64,000 nt of DNA from an uncultured Clostridia bacterium (GCA_944386475.1 CALXBH010000073.1:1-64000), one strand, 5' to 3'. Shown: positions 43,805-53,406, counted from the first letter of the stretch. Translations and numbers: made by a program. The notes: generated from the sequence alone by a model not told the origin.

Positions 43805-44455
43805 ATGAAAGATCTGTCACTCACCCAGGAATATCTCCTTTGCACCCTAAACGAGAAGGGAAAGTACTCCTCTTTTGATATGGAAAAGGGGGCATGTCTG
43901 GTAGCAGGCGGCGTTTTGGAGCTTTTGATGGACGGCGTGGTTTGCCTGGACGGCAAAAAGATAGCCACCACCGGGCAGCTGCCGGTGGAAAAAGAGTATC
44001 TGCGCACAGTGTATGAATATATCCGGCGGGAAGAACCGGTGAAACTGGAATCGGTGATGGAGCATTTCTCCTTTAGTTTCAGCGATAAAGACCTGTATGC
44101 GCTGATGGGAGATGTGGGAGACACGCTGGCCGAAGCCGGCTGCGTCCAAAAAGGGATGGCCGGTTTGCTTGGAAAAACGGTGGTCTATCTGCCCGACCCT
44201 CAGGCAAAGGACGGGGTGATCCAAAAGATCCGGGCAGAACTGCTGGAAGACGGGGAACTCTCGGAGGATATCGTCGCGCTTACCGCGCTGCTTCAAAAAA
44301 GCGGCGAATTGTCCCGGTATTTTTCCGCCTACGAGAAAAAGGCTTTAAAAGCGCGGCTAAAAAGCATCAAAGACAGCTGTGAAAATCAACTGGTGACCAA
44401 GATGGTAGAATATATCGAAAGCCTGTTTATGATGGCCATCATCGCGTCCACCTGA
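43805..44455 (+). CDS. GPP34 (GOLPH3-like) domain protein
   Basis: A 216-residue mostly helical protein. The opening LSLTQEYLLCTLNEKGKY and the GACLVAGGVLELLMDGVV segment match the GPP34 family, whose eukaryotic member GOLPH3 binds phosphatidylinositol 4-phosphate; bacterial relatives have no fixed role. The C terminus contains a predicted helix FMMAIIAS. CAGGAGGGG precedes the ATG at 43805. A MerR-type gene follows 18 bases later in the same transcript. Confidence 0.82.
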   Translation: MKDLSLTQEYLLCTLNEKGKYSSFDMEKGACLVAGGVLELLMDGVVCLDGKKIATTGQLPVEKEYLRTVYEYIRREEPVKLESVMEHFSFSFSDKDLYALMGDVGDTLAEAGCVQKGMAGLLGKTVVYLPDPQAKDGVIQKIRAELLEDGELSEDIVALTALLQKSGELSRYFSAYEKKALKARLKSIKDSCENQLVTKMVEYIESLFMMAIIAST

Positions 44456-44473
44456 TGAAAGAAGGCGCGTCAT

Positions 44474-44743
44474 ATGGCGAGACAGCGAAGCATGGAGGCT
44501 ATTTTAGCTTCGGATTATGTGACGATCGGGGAATTGGTCCGACTGACCGGCGCCCGTTACAGCACCCTAAAGTTCTATACCGAGGAGGGCTTTCTCCCCT
44601 TTAAGCAGGAGGAGCAGGGTTTAACCCGCCGGTATAAACGGGAGCAAACGGTGGAGCGCATTTTATACATCAAATCCTTGCGCGGCGAGGGGAAGACCAT
44701 CCCCCAGATCAGGGAGATCTTAGAAGGCAAAGAGGACAGTTAA
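44474..44743 (+). CDS. MerR family helix-turn-helix protein, short
   Basis: An 89-residue protein with a MerR-type DNA-binding domain: YVTIGELVRLTGARYSTLKFYTEEGFLPF (about 15-43) with recognition helix and the following wing RRYKREQTVERILYIKSLRGEGKTIPQIREIL. The dimerising coiled coil and effector domain of full-length MerR proteins are absent. It is coupled with the GPP34 gene and ends at a strong terminator; it might regulate that gene, but no operator is seen apart from the repeat near 43755. Confidence 0.87.
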   Translation: MARQRSMEAILASDYVTIGELVRLTGARYSTLKFYTEEGFLPFKQEEQGLTRRYKREQTVERILYIKSLRGEGKTIPQIREILEGKEDS

Positions 44744-44744
44744 A

Positions 44745-44783
44745 AAGGGGCTGCTGCAAAACTTTCGTTTGCAGCAGCCCCTT
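44745..44783. terminator. Bidirectional terminator between MerR and purD
   Basis: A perfect 16-base stem (44745-44760 with 44768-44783) with a seven-base loop lies between the convergent MerR and purD genes. It can serve both. Confidence 0.85.
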
Positions 44784-44797
44784 GGCATGTATGAAAT

Positions 44798-46060
44798 TTA
44801 TTTACGGCCGATGTCTTTGCGGTAGTGGCAGTTGTCGAAATGGATCGACTCAACGCCTGCATAAGCCTTTTCCAGCGCCTCGTCCAGAGTGGGAGCAGTG
44901 GCGGTGACGCCCAGCACCCGTCCGCCGGAGGTCAGGATATTGTCGCCGTCCAGCTTGGTGCCCGCGTGGAACACGGTGACGCCGGGAGCCTGGCCGGTTT
45001 CATCCAATCCCGAGATGGGAAGCCCGGTGGCGTATTTTTTGGGATAGCCGCCGCTGGCCATTACCACACAGGCGGCGCAGCCGTCCTGCCACTGGACGTC
45101 GATCCGGGCCAGTCGCTCGTCCCGCACCGCCTGGAAGATCTCAAACAGGTCGGTTTTTAACAGCGGGAGCACAACCTGGGTTTCGGGGTCGCCGAAACGG
45201 CAGTTGTATTCGATCACCTTGGGGCCCTTGGGGGTGAGCATAAGGCCAAAGTATAAGCAGCCTTTAAAGGGACGGCCTTCCTCTTTCATCGCCTGCACGG
45301 TGGGCAGGAAAATGGTGTCCATGCACTGCTTGGCGATCTCGGGGGTGTAATAGGGGTTGGGGGCGATGGTGCCCATGCCGCCGGTGTTGGGGCCGGTATC
45401 CCCGTCGCCCACCCGCTTGTGGTCCATGGATGAGACCATGGGGGCGATGGTGTAGCCGTCGGTAAAGCACAGAACACTTACCTCCGGGCCGGTGAGGAAC
45501 TCCTCCACCACCACTTTGTTGCCGCTGGTGCCGAAAATCTTATCCTCCATGATCGAGTGAAGGGCCTGGGCGGCCTCTTCCTCATTCTGGGCGATGACAA
45601 CGCCTTTTCCCAGCGCCAGCCCATCCGCCTTGACCACCGCCGGATAGGTGTTTTGCTCCTTGATATAGGCAAGCGCCTGGGCCGGATCGTCAAAGACTTC
45701 ATAGGCAGCGGTGGGAATGCCGTATTTTTTCATGAGGTTTTTGGAAAATACCTTGCTGCCCTCAATGATGGCCGCCGCTTTGTTGGGGCCAAAGCACCGG
45801 ACACCGACGGCTTCCAGAGCGTCTACCATCCCCAGGCAGAGGGGATCGTCAGGCGCCACCACGGCGAAGTCGATGGCGTTTTTCTGGGCAAACGCCACCA
45901 TGCCGTCGATATCGCAGGCGCCGATGTTTACACAGGTGGCGTCCTTGGCAATGCCGCCGTTGCCGGGCGCGCAGAAAAGCGCCGCAATTTTTTTGCTTTC
46001 TTTTAGTTTCCGGATAATCGCGTGTTCCCGGCCGCCGCCGCCGATGACCAATACTTTCAT
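44798..46060 (-). CDS. purD: Phosphoribosylamine-glycine ligase
   Basis: A 420-residue ATP-grasp enzyme for step 2 of purine synthesis. It has the N-terminal GGGGREHAI, ATP-binding KADGLALGKGVVIA and the substrate-site DGDTGPNTGGMG, plus FGDPETQ near the Mg2+ site. It is the last gene of the minus-strand purine operon, 37 bases after the AICAR transformylase gene, and ends at a bidirectional terminator. Confidence 0.96.
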   Translation of the reverse strand: MKVLVIGGGGREHAIIRKLKESKKIAALFCAPGNGGIAKDATCVNIGACDIDGMVAFAQKNAIDFAVVAPDDPLCLGMVDALEAVGVRCFGPNKAAAIIEGSKVFSKNLMKKYGIPTAAYEVFDDPAQALAYIKEQNTYPAVVKADGLALGKGVVIAQNEEEAAQALHSIMEDKIFGTSGNKVVVEEFLTGPEVSVLCFTDGYTIAPMVSSMDHKRVGDGDTGPNTGGMGTIAPNPYYTPEIAKQCMDTIFLPTVQAMKEEGRPFKGCLYFGLMLTPKGPKVIEYNCRFGDPETQVVLPLLKTDLFEIFQAVRDERLARIDVQWQDGCAACVVMASGGYPKKYATGLPISGLDETGQAPGVTVFHAGTKLDGDNILTSGGRVLGVTATAPTLDEALEKAYAGVESIHFDNCHYRKDIGRK

Positions 46061-46097
46061 ATTCTTTCAATCCCTCGTTTCAATGGTGCCAAATCTC

Positions 46098-47276
46098 TTA
46101 ATGATGGAATAAACGGATGCCGGTAAACGCCATGGCGATGCCGAACTTATTGCAGGTTTCGATGACGTTGTCGTCCCGGATGGAGCCGCCGGGCTGGGCG
46201 ATGTACTCCACGCCGCTGCGGTGGGCGCGCTCGATGTTGTCCCCAAAGGGGAAGAAGGCGTCAGACCCTAACGCCACGCCGCTTAATGTGTCAAGCCAGG
46301 CGCGTTTTTCCTCCCGGGTAATAGGCTCCGGCTTTTCGGTGAAAAAGTTCTCCCACACGCCGTCGGCCAAAACGTCCATATAATCGTCGGAGATATACAC
46401 GTCGATGGTGTTGTCACGGTCGGGGCGGCGGATGTCCGCTTTAAAGGGCAGATTCAGGACCTTGGGATGCTGGCGCAAAAACCAGATATCCGCTTTGTTG
46501 CCCGCCAGACGGGTGCAGTGGATGCGGGACTGCTGCCCTGCGCCGATGCCGATGGCCTGGCCGTCCTTGGCATAGCACACCGAGTTGGACTGGGTGTATT
46601 TCAAGGTGATCAGGGCTAAAACCAGATCCTGCTTGGCGCTGTCCGGGATGTTTTTGTTGTCGGTTACGATCTCGTTTAAAAGGTTCCCGTCGATTTTCAG
46701 CTCGTTGCGGCCCTGCTCAAAGGTGACGCCGTAGATGTTGCGCCGCTCGATGGGATTGGGGGTGTAGGCGGGGTCAATCTGGATGATGTTGTAATTCCCC
46801 TTACGTTTTCCCTTTAAGATCTCCAGGGCTTTATCGGTATAGCCGGGAGCGATGATGCCGTCGGATACCTCCCGGGCGATCATGGCAGCCGTCTGCTCAT
46901 CGCAGGTGTCCGACAGGGCGATGAAATCCCCATAAGAGGACATCCGGTCGGCACCCCGGGCCTTGGCATAGGCGCAGGCCAGAGGGGAAAGCTCCAGATC
47001 ATCCACAAAGTAGATCTTTTTTAAGGTGTCGGACAACGGGGTTCCCACCGCTGCGCCCGCCGGGCTTACATGCTTGAAGGAAGCGGCCGCAGGAAGGCCG
47101 GTGGCCTCCTTTAACTCCTTGACCAGCTGCCAGCTGTTAAAGGCGTCCATAAAATTGATGTAGCCGGGCTTGCCGTTTAACACCTGGATGGGAAGCTCGC
47201 CGCCGTCCTGCATAAAAATGCGGGAGGGCTTTTGGTTGGGGTTACAGCCGTACTTTAAAGAAAGTTCGTTTGCCAT
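46098..47276 (-). CDS. purH: AICAR transformylase, stand-alone PurH C-terminal type
   Basis: A 392-residue protein that equals only the formyltransferase half of bifunctional PurH, transferring formyl from 10-formyl-THF to AICAR (step 9). The catalytic LKYTQSNSVCYAK and IGAGQQSRIHCTRLAG motifs are clear. The N-terminal IMP cyclohydrolase domain of normal PurH is missing; the gene immediately upstream supplies that step with an unrelated PurO-type enzyme. The ATG at 47276 (MANELSLKYG) gives the natural N terminus; the seven-residue extension upstream is less likely. Confidence 0.93.
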   Translation of the reverse strand: MANELSLKYGCNPNQKPSRIFMQDGGELPIQVLNGKPGYINFMDAFNSWQLVKELKEATGLPAAASFKHVSPAGAAVGTPLSDTLKKIYFVDDLELSPLACAYAKARGADRMSSYGDFIALSDTCDEQTAAMIAREVSDGIIAPGYTDKALEILKGKRKGNYNIIQIDPAYTPNPIERRNIYGVTFEQGRNELKIDGNLLNEIVTDNKNIPDSAKQDLVLALITLKYTQSNSVCYAKDGQAIGIGAGQQSRIHCTRLAGNKADIWFLRQHPKVLNLPFKADIRRPDRDNTIDVYISDDYMDVLADGVWENFFTEKPEPITREEKRAWLDTLSGVALGSDAFFPFGDNIERAHRSGVEYIAQPGGSIRDDNVIETCNKFGIAMAFTGIRLFHH

Positions 47277-47297
47277 GACAATACCTCCATCGAACAA

Positions 47298-47999
47298 CTA
47301 AACGTTTTTGTTGACAATCCGGGTGACCGTCTCGCCGGTTTTCACATCAATAAACCGGGTGAACAGGGAGACTTTGTTGTCCAGATTGAGATTGTCCCAC
47401 ACAAGATCGGTGAACTCGTCGATGTCGCCTTTGATCTCCACCAGTGTAGGCTCCCCTTCAAACGAGGGGATGGGGTTTCCGTCGCAGCGGTAGGTGTGGA
47501 TGAAATGGCCCTGGCCCGCTAAGGGGGCGGTGTATTCAAAGAAATACCGCTGGGTAGAAGCCGGATTCCCATCCGCGCTTTTTAGGATGGATAGCCGGTA
47601 GTTTTCCCCTTCCACCATGCCGGAGATACGGGGGGTGAAGTTGGGCTCGTCCGGCTCAAACGTCCGGGTGCGCAAAGCGTCCTCAAAGGTTTTTCCCTGG
47701 GCGAGAAAATCATAAACGGTGTCCGTCTGGTCGCCGTTGGTGACGATGGTCTTTGAGTCTAATACCCGCACGGGGGAATAGATGATTAAGGACGGATCGG
47801 TGAGTTTTTGAGGGTCAAACGCCTGGGTGCGGATGCCTTCTTCCTGGGGGACGAACACCCGGTTGCGGCTGTTTTCACTGCGCCCCATGATAAAATAGGC
47901 GATGACCATATGGTTTTTGTCTTCGCTTTTTCCGAGGATGATTCCCCGGCCGGGATAGGTGTTTCCCGCAAGCTCTTTGGCTAAATCACAAGGTTTCAT
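47298..47999 (-). CDS. purO: IMP cyclohydrolase, PurO type
   Basis: A 233-residue enzyme for the final ring closure of FAICAR to IMP. The opening NTYPGRGIILGKSEDKNH and the IMGRSENSRNRVF motif match the PurO family (Pfam IMP_cyclohyd), first known from archaea and present in some clostridia, not the PurH N-terminal fold. It precedes the AICAR transformylase gene by 21 bases, so the two act in series. The gene lies in the middle of the purine operon with similar composition to its neighbours. Confidence 0.9.
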   Translation of the reverse strand: MKPCDLAKELAGNTYPGRGIILGKSEDKNHMVIAYFIMGRSENSRNRVFVPQEEGIRTQAFDPQKLTDPSLIIYSPVRVLDSKTIVTNGDQTDTVYDFLAQGKTFEDALRTRTFEPDEPNFTPRISGMVEGENYRLSILKSADGNPASTQRYFFEYTAPLAGQGHFIHTYRCDGNPIPSFEGEPTLVEIKGDIDEFTDLVWDNLNLDNKVSLFTRFIDVKTGETVTRIVNKNV

Positions 48000-48040
48000 A
48001 AAGTACCTCCCGCCGCGGCAGCGGCTTTCTGTCGCATCTA

Positions 48041-48667
48041 TTATTCCAGTACGACGGCTTTGCCGTCTTGTATCTCAATTTTTCCCTGGCAGAACAAAGA
48101 GACGGCCTTGGGCAGGATCTTCCACTCGGCCTGTTCCATCACCCGTTTTTGCAGGATCTCGGGGGTGTCGCCGTTTTTGACCTCCACGGCCTTTTGCAGG
48201 ATAATCGCTCCGGCGTCCGCCTGTTCGTTGACAAAGTGAACGGTGGCTCCGGTGAGCTTGACGCCGTAGGAAAGCGCCGCTTCATGCACCCGCAGCCCGT
48301 AAAATCCTTCCCCGCAAAAGCTGGGGATTAAAGCCGGGTGGACGTTGATGATCTTGTTTTCGAAGGCCTTGATGACCTTTTCTCCCAAAATCAGCATAAA
48401 GCCTGCCAATACCACCAGATCCGCTTTGGCGCGCTGCAGCGCCTCCAGGATTTTTTGGTCAAATTCCTCCCGGCTGCCGCAGGCCTTGCGGTCGATAACC
48501 TCCCAGGGGATGCCGGCGTTTTCCGCGCGGGTTAACGCATAAGCGCCGGGCTTGGAGGAAATCACCCGGGTGATCTTTCCGCCGGTGATCTCGCCCCGGT
48601 TTTGGGCGTCGATTAATGCCTGCAAGTTGGTGCCTCCGCCCGAGACCAGCACCACGACGTTTAGCAT
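48041..48667 (-). CDS. purN: Phosphoribosylglycinamide formyltransferase
   Basis: A 208-residue enzyme that formylates GAR with 10-formyl-THF (step 3). [13 protein letters not shown] is the N-terminal phosphate site, and the catalytic Asn, His and Asp are in [11 protein letters not shown] and [11 protein letters not shown]. The ATG at 48667 lies within the purM 3' end (seven-base overlap), giving translational coupling; a longer in-frame extension into purM is not credible. Confidence 0.95.
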   Translation of the reverse strand: MLNVVVLVSGGGTNLQALIDAQNRGEITGGKITRVISSKPGAYALTRAENAGIPWEVIDRKACGSREEFDQKILEALQRAKADLVVLAGFMLILGEKVIKAFENKIINVHPALIPSFCGEGFYGLRVHEAALSYGVKLTGATVHFVNEQADAGAIILQKAVEVKNGDTPEILQKRVMEQAEWKILPKAVSLFCQGKIEIQDGKAVVLE

Positions 48668-49695
48668 ATAACCACTCCTTCGCCGCTTTCGATCAGGGAG
48701 CCGATCACATAGGCGTCCTCCCCGGCGGCGCGAAGAGCCTCCACCGCTTTGTCCGCATCCGCTTTGTCCACCACCACGCACATGCCAACGCCCATGTTAA
48801 AGGTGTTAAACATATCCCGCTCAGGGATGTTGCCGGTTTTGGCGATCAGGTCAAAGATGGGCAGCACTTTCACTGCGCTGCGGTCGATTTTCGCCGCGAT
48901 GCCGTCGGGCAGGCTGCGGGGGATGTTTTCGTAAAAGCCGCCGCCGGTGATGTGGGAAATGCTCTTGACCGGCACCTTCTCGAGCAAAGAGAGGATGGCT
49001 TTTACATAGATCTTGGTGGGGGTGAGCAGGGCCTCGCCCAAGGGGGAGCCCAACTCGTCATAGTATACCGAAAGGTTTTCCCGGTTTACGTCAAACACCT
49101 TGCGCACCAGGGAAAAGCCGTTGGAATGCACGCCGGAGGAGGCGATGCCGATGATTACGTCGCCCGGCTTTTGGGAGTCGGGGTTTAAAATCTTCGCCTT
49201 GTCCACAACGCCCACCGAGAAACCGGCCAGGTCGTATTCATCCTCAGGATAAAAGCCGGGCATCTCAGCGGTCTCGCCGCCGATCAAAGCACACCCCGCC
49301 TGCACGCAGCCTTCCGCCACGCCTGAGACGATCTGGGCCACCTTTTCGGGCACGTTTTTGCCCACCGCCACATAGTCTAAAAAGAACTGGGGCTTTGCGC
49401 CGCAGCAGATGATGTCGTTGACGCACATAGCCACGCAGTCGATTCCCACGGTGTCATGCTTGTCCATCAAAAAGGCGAGCTTTAATTTGGTGCCTACGCC
49501 GTCGGTGCCCGAAACCAGCACCGGTTTTTCCATCCCGGTGACATCCAGTTCAAAAAGGCCGCCGAACCCGCCGATGCCGGACAAAACGCCGCTTGTCATG
49601 GTGCGGGCCACATGCTGCTTCATAAGCTCTACCGCTTTGTAACCGGCGGTGACGTCAACGCCCGCCGCCTTGTAGCTGTCGCTGTAACTTTTCAT
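48661..49695 (-). CDS. purM: Phosphoribosylformylglycinamidine cyclo-ligase
   Basis: A 344-residue enzyme that closes the imidazole ring to give AIR (step 5, ATP-dependent). [17 protein letters not shown] and the [19 protein letters not shown] and [21 protein letters not shown] motifs are characteristic. It is 24 bases after the PurF-like gene and overlaps purN by seven bases. Its substrate FGAM needs the purL group, which is not in the window. Confidence 0.96.
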   Translation of the reverse strand: MKSYSDSYKAAGVDVTAGYKAVELMKQHVARTMTSGVLSGIGGFGGLFELDVTGMEKPVLVSGTDGVGTKLKLAFLMDKHDTVGIDCVAMCVNDIICCGAKPQFFLDYVAVGKNVPEKVAQIVSGVAEGCVQAGCALIGGETAEMPGFYPEDEYDLAGFSVGVVDKAKILNPDSQKPGDVIIGIASSGVHSNGFSLVRKVFDVNRENLSVYYDELGSPLGEALLTPTKIYVKAILSLLEKVPVKSISHITGGGFYENIPRSLPDGIAAKIDRSAVKVLPIFDLIAKTGNIPERDMFNTFNMGVGMCVVVDKADADKAVEALRAAGEDAYVIGSLIESGEGVVIC

Positions 49696-49719
49696 AAACG
49701 TTTCCTTTCCTTGTCACGA

Positions 49720-51126
49720 TTATTCCATTCCGGTCCAGCAATAGGTACATACATGATCCGGGTCGATGCCGATGGAATCCAGCATCCCTTTCAGCGTCTG
49801 GTATTTTAAGGAGGTTACCTTCATCTTCTCGCAGATACCCTCCACCATAGCGGCGTACCGCTTGGATTTGGCGTCGCAGTATTCATCCAGATGCTTTAAG
49901 CCCTCTTCACCCTCCAGCTCGTCGATCACCCGGCGGCTGATTAAATCCATATCCGAGGTGGAGCGGGAGAAGTTTAAGTATTTGCAGCCGAACATAATAG
50001 GCGGACATGCCGGGCGGAAGTGGACTTCCTTGGCGCCGCTGTCGTATAAAAATTCCACCGTTTCCCGCATCTGGGTGCCCCGCACCACCGAGTCGTCGAT
50101 AAACAAAAGCTTTTTATCCCGGATCAGGGAATCCACGGGGATCAGCTTCATGTGGGCGATCTGGTTGCGCATGGACTGGTTCTGGGGCATAAAGCTCCGG
50201 GGCCAGGTGGGGGTGTATTTGATAAACGGCCGGGCGAAGGGGATGCCCGACTGGTTGGCGTAGCCAACGGCGTGGGCAGTGCCCGAGTCGGGGACGCCGG
50301 CTACAAAGTCCACGTCGGTGCCGGTGTCATGCTCCGCCAGGATCTGGCCGCAGCGGTAACGCATTTCCTCCACGTTGACACCCTCGTAGCAGGAGGTGGG
50401 GTAACCAAAATAGGTCCAAAGGAACGCGCAGATCTTCATCTTCTCCCCGGGCTGCTTTAACACTTCGTATCCGTCGGCGGTGAGGAAATCAATCTCTCCC
50501 GCGCCCAGATAGTGCTCGTCTTTATAGCCCAAGTTCAGATAGGCGAAGGACTCAAAGGAGACGCAGTAGGCCCCCTCCTTTTTCCCGATGACTAAGGGCG
50601 TGCGGCCCATTTTATCCCGGGCGGCGTATAAGCCGTCCTTGGTGAGGATCAGCATGGTCATGCTGCCGTCGATCAAGTCCTGGGCGTGCTGGATGCCCTC
50701 CAGAATGGTGTCCTTCTGGTTGACAAGGCAGGCCACCAGCTCGGTGGCATTGACCCGGCCGCCGCTCATCTCCAAAAAGTGGGAGCTTCCGTTTTTAAAC
50801 GCCTCATCCACCAGCTCTTCCAGATTGTTGATGCGTCCCACCGTGGTGATCGCATAGTTCCCCAAGTGGGAGCGGACAATCAACGGCTGGGGCTCGGTAT
50901 CGCTGATGCAGCCGATGCCCATCAATCCGTGCATATCCTCGATATCCCGCTCAAATTTGGTGCGGAAGGGGGAGTTTTCGATGTTGTGGATGGCCCGCTC
51001 AAAGCCTGTTTTGCTGTAGACGGCCAGTCCGCCCCGGCGGGTTCCCAGATGGGAGTGGTAGTCCACGCCGAAGAAAAGATCCATAATACAGTCCTGCTTG
51101 GCAGTCACGCCAAATAATCCGCCCAT
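49720..51126 (-). CDS. PurF-like protein lacking the glutaminase cysteine
   Basis: A 468-residue second member of the amidophosphoribosyltransferase family, next to a complete purF. In PurF the mature enzyme starts with catalytic Cys (CGVFG); here the start is MGGLFGV, so the nucleophile is Gly. The phosphoribosyltransferase motif LLFIDDSVVRGTQMR is intact, and the cluster cysteines of the B. subtilis type seem kept (KICAF, FGCKYLNF and CTYCWTG). It might use free ammonia, form a complex with true PurF, or regulate it; all are inference. The ATG at 51126 has GGAAAGG 11 bases upstream; an ATG four codons earlier also exists. Confidence 0.88.
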   Translation of the reverse strand: MGGLFGVTAKQDCIMDLFFGVDYHSHLGTRRGGLAVYSKTGFERAIHNIENSPFRTKFERDIEDMHGLMGIGCISDTEPQPLIVRSHLGNYAITTVGRINNLEELVDEAFKNGSSHFLEMSGGRVNATELVACLVNQKDTILEGIQHAQDLIDGSMTMLILTKDGLYAARDKMGRTPLVIGKKEGAYCVSFESFAYLNLGYKDEHYLGAGEIDFLTADGYEVLKQPGEKMKICAFLWTYFGYPTSCYEGVNVEEMRYRCGQILAEHDTGTDVDFVAGVPDSGTAHAVGYANQSGIPFARPFIKYTPTWPRSFMPQNQSMRNQIAHMKLIPVDSLIRDKKLLFIDDSVVRGTQMRETVEFLYDSGAKEVHFRPACPPIMFGCKYLNFSRSTSDMDLISRRVIDELEGEEGLKHLDEYCDAKSKRYAAMVEGICEKMKVTSLKYQTLKGMLDSIGIDPDHVCTYCWTGME

Positions 51127-51146
51127 ATAAAATACCATGCCTTTCC

Positions 51147-51178
51147 GGTTTTCCGGGACATCTATCTCGCGGAAAACC
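51147..51178 (-). repeat. Intercistronic hairpin before the PurF-like gene
   Basis: Nine-base arms (51147-51155 and 51170-51178) are exact inverses. On the minus-strand mRNA the hairpin ends right at the ribosome site (51140-51146) of the PurF-like gene, so it may tune translation or protect one part of the transcript. No T run follows. Confidence 0.55.
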
Positions 51179-51198
51179 TAATTGATTTTCTTGCTTTC

Positions 51199-52626
51199 TT
51201 ATTTGCTTCGTCCGATGGGATGTTCAAACTTATCTTTGGCCACCGCTTTGGGCGTTTCGGCCGGATAACAGCCGGTAAAACAGCCGTCGCAGAATTCGCA
51301 TCCGGCGTTTTCCGCGATCTGATGAACGTTTTGCACGCTTAAATAGCCCAGTGTGTCCGCACCGATAGCTTTGGCGATTTCCTCCACCGGCATTTTGCAG
51401 GCGATGAGGTTTTCCCGGCTGTCGATGTCGGTGCCGAAGTAACAGGGGTTTGTAAACGGCGGGGAGGAAATCCGCATGTGGACCTCCTTGGCGCCGGATT
51501 CCTGCAAAAGGCGGACGATCCGGGCGCTGGTGGTTCCCCGCACGATGCTGTCGTCGATTAAGACCACCCGTTTTCCCTCTACCGTGGACTTGATGGCGTT
51601 TAACTTGATACGCACGGCGTTTTCCCGCTCTCCCTGAGTGGGCTGGATAAACGTGCGGCCCACATAGCGGTTTTTAATAAATCCCACCCCGTAGGGGATC
51701 CCCGACTGGTGGGAGTAGCCCAGCGCCGCGTCCAGGCCAGAGTCGGGCACGCCGATGACCACATCGGCCTGCACCGGGTGTTCCAGCGCCAAAAACGCGC
51801 CGGCCCGCTGCCGGGCCCGGTGGACGCTGGCGCCTTCGATCACGCTGTCCGGCCGGGCGAAATAGACGAACTCAAACACGCAGAATTTTCCCTTGCTGCC
51901 GCAGTGGGTGGTGATGGAGCGCACGCCTTCGTCGCTTACCACCACGATCTCCCCGGGCTTGATATCCCGGATGAAGGCAGCCCCCAAACTGTCCAAAGCA
52001 CAGCTTTCCGAAGCGAAGATGATCTCGCCGTTTTTGGTTTCCCCCATGCACAAAGGGCGAAAGCCTACCGGGTCTCTTGCCGCAATCAGCTTGCGGGGGG
52101 ACATGATGACCAAGGAGTAAGCGCCCTTTAAATCATACATGGCCTGCTCCACCGCGGATTCGATGGAACCGGTTTGCAGGCGCTTTTGGGTGATGGTATA
52201 AGCGATAGCCTCGGTGTCGTTGGTGGTGTGAAAAATCCCGCCGCCAAGCTCGACTTTTTCCCGCAGTTCCCGGGCGTTTGTAAGGTTTCCGTTGTGAGCC
52301 AGGGCAAGAGGGCCCTTTACATGCCGGACTACTAAGGGCTGGGCGTTTGTCCGGCTTTTCATGCCGGTGGTGGAATAGCGCACGTGTCCCACGGCGATAT
52401 TCCCTGTTCCCAGCTTGCGAAGGGTGTCGGCGTCGAATACCTCGGGGACAAGCCCTATGTCCTTGTGGGACGAAAAGACGCCGTCGTCATTGACGGCAAT
52501 GCCGCAGCTTTCCTGCCCCCGGTGCTGGAGGGCGTAAAGCGCGAGATAGGTGGACATGGCAACATCGGTGTTCGTCTTTGAAAAAATCCCGAATACGCCG
52601 CATTCTTCATGGAGTTGGTCGAACAT
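51199..52626 (-). CDS. purF: Amidophosphoribosyltransferase
   Basis: A 475-residue enzyme for step 1: PRPP plus glutamine to phosphoribosylamine. A short propeptide (MFDQLHEE) precedes the nucleophile Cys9 in ECGVFGIF. The PRPP loop is VVLIDDSIVRGTTS. The four-cysteine [4Fe-4S] type of B. subtilis is seen in KFCVFE, TNPCYFG and CEFCDGCFTGC. Follows purC in the operon by 69 bases and precedes its inactive-looking paralogue by 72 bases. Confidence 0.96.
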   Translation of the reverse strand: MFDQLHEECGVFGIFSKTNTDVAMSTYLALYALQHRGQESCGIAVNDDGVFSSHKDIGLVPEVFDADTLRKLGTGNIAVGHVRYSTTGMKSRTNAQPLVVRHVKGPLALAHNGNLTNARELREKVELGGGIFHTTNDTEAIAYTITQKRLQTGSIESAVEQAMYDLKGAYSLVIMSPRKLIAARDPVGFRPLCMGETKNGEIIFASESCALDSLGAAFIRDIKPGEIVVVSDEGVRSITTHCGSKGKFCVFEFVYFARPDSVIEGASVHRARQRAGAFLALEHPVQADVVIGVPDSGLDAALGYSHQSGIPYGVGFIKNRYVGRTFIQPTQGERENAVRIKLNAIKSTVEGKRVVLIDDSIVRGTTSARIVRLLQESGAKEVHMRISSPPFTNPCYFGTDIDSRENLIACKMPVEEIAKAIGADTLGYLSVQNVHQIAENAGCEFCDGCFTGCYPAETPKAVAKDKFEHPIGRSK

Positions 52627-52695
52627 AAAGGAAAAGATGCCTCCTGTTTTTTCATGCGGTTTCGTAGTTTACAAATAGGAAAGTGGTGTCGGGGA

Positions 52696-53406
52696 TTATT
52701 CGCCCAGCAGACGGCGCATGACTTCCTGATACGCTTCCTCTTCGCCGCCCATGTTCCGGCGGAAACGGTCTTTGTCCAGCTTTTCGTTGGTGTTTACATC
52801 CCACAGACGGCAGGTGTCGGGAGAGATTTCGTCCGCCAGGATGATGGTGCCGTCGGGCAGGCGGCCGAACTCGATCTTAAAGTCGATGAGCTTGATGCCG
52901 ACAGTGAGGAAATATTTCTTCAAAAATTCGTTGACCTTGCGGGTGTACTTTTTAATGGTGTCGATCTCCTCCTGGGTGGCAAGGCCCAGGGCCAGGGCAT
53001 AATCATCGTTGATAAACGGGTCGCCCAGATCGTCGTTTTTATAGCTGAATTCCAAAATGGGGCACAAAAGCTCCTTGCCCTCTTCCACGCCCATGCGCTT
53101 GGAAAAGCTGCCGGCGGCCACGTTGCGGACGATCACTTCCAGCGGGACGATGGAAACTTTTTTTACAGCGGTCTCCCGGTCGCTTAACTCCTCCACAAAG
53201 TGGGTGGGGACGCCTTCTTTTTCCAGCATCTGAAACACATAGTTGGTCATCCGGTTGTTGATGACGCCTTTGCCCAGGATGGTGCCTTTTTTCTCGCCGT
53301 TAAAGGCGGTGGCGTCGTCCTTGTAATCCACGATGACGACTCCGTCCACGTCGGTGGCGAAGACCTTTTTGGCTTTTCCTTCATAAAGCTGTTCCAGTTT
53401 TTTCAT
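52696..53406 (-). CDS. purC: SAICAR synthase
   Basis: A 236-residue enzyme that joins CAIR and aspartate (step 7, ATP-dependent). The opening [13 protein letters not shown], the [18 protein letters not shown] motif and SPDTCRLWD are family signatures. The ATG at 53406 follows GGGAGGAATT; the nine-residue extension upstream is not needed. A small membrane-protein gene lies 44 bases upstream, then purE. Confidence 0.96.
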   Translation of the reverse strand: MKKLEQLYEGKAKKVFATDVDGVVIVDYKDDATAFNGEKKGTILGKGVINNRMTNYVFQMLEKEGVPTHFVEELSDRETAVKKVSIVPLEVIVRNVAAGSFSKRMGVEEGKELLCPILEFSYKNDDLGDPFINDDYALALGLATQEEIDTIKKYTRKVNEFLKKYFLTVGIKLIDFKIEFGRLPDGTIILADEISPDTCRLWDVNTNEKLDKDRFRRNMGGEEEAYQEVMRRLLGE

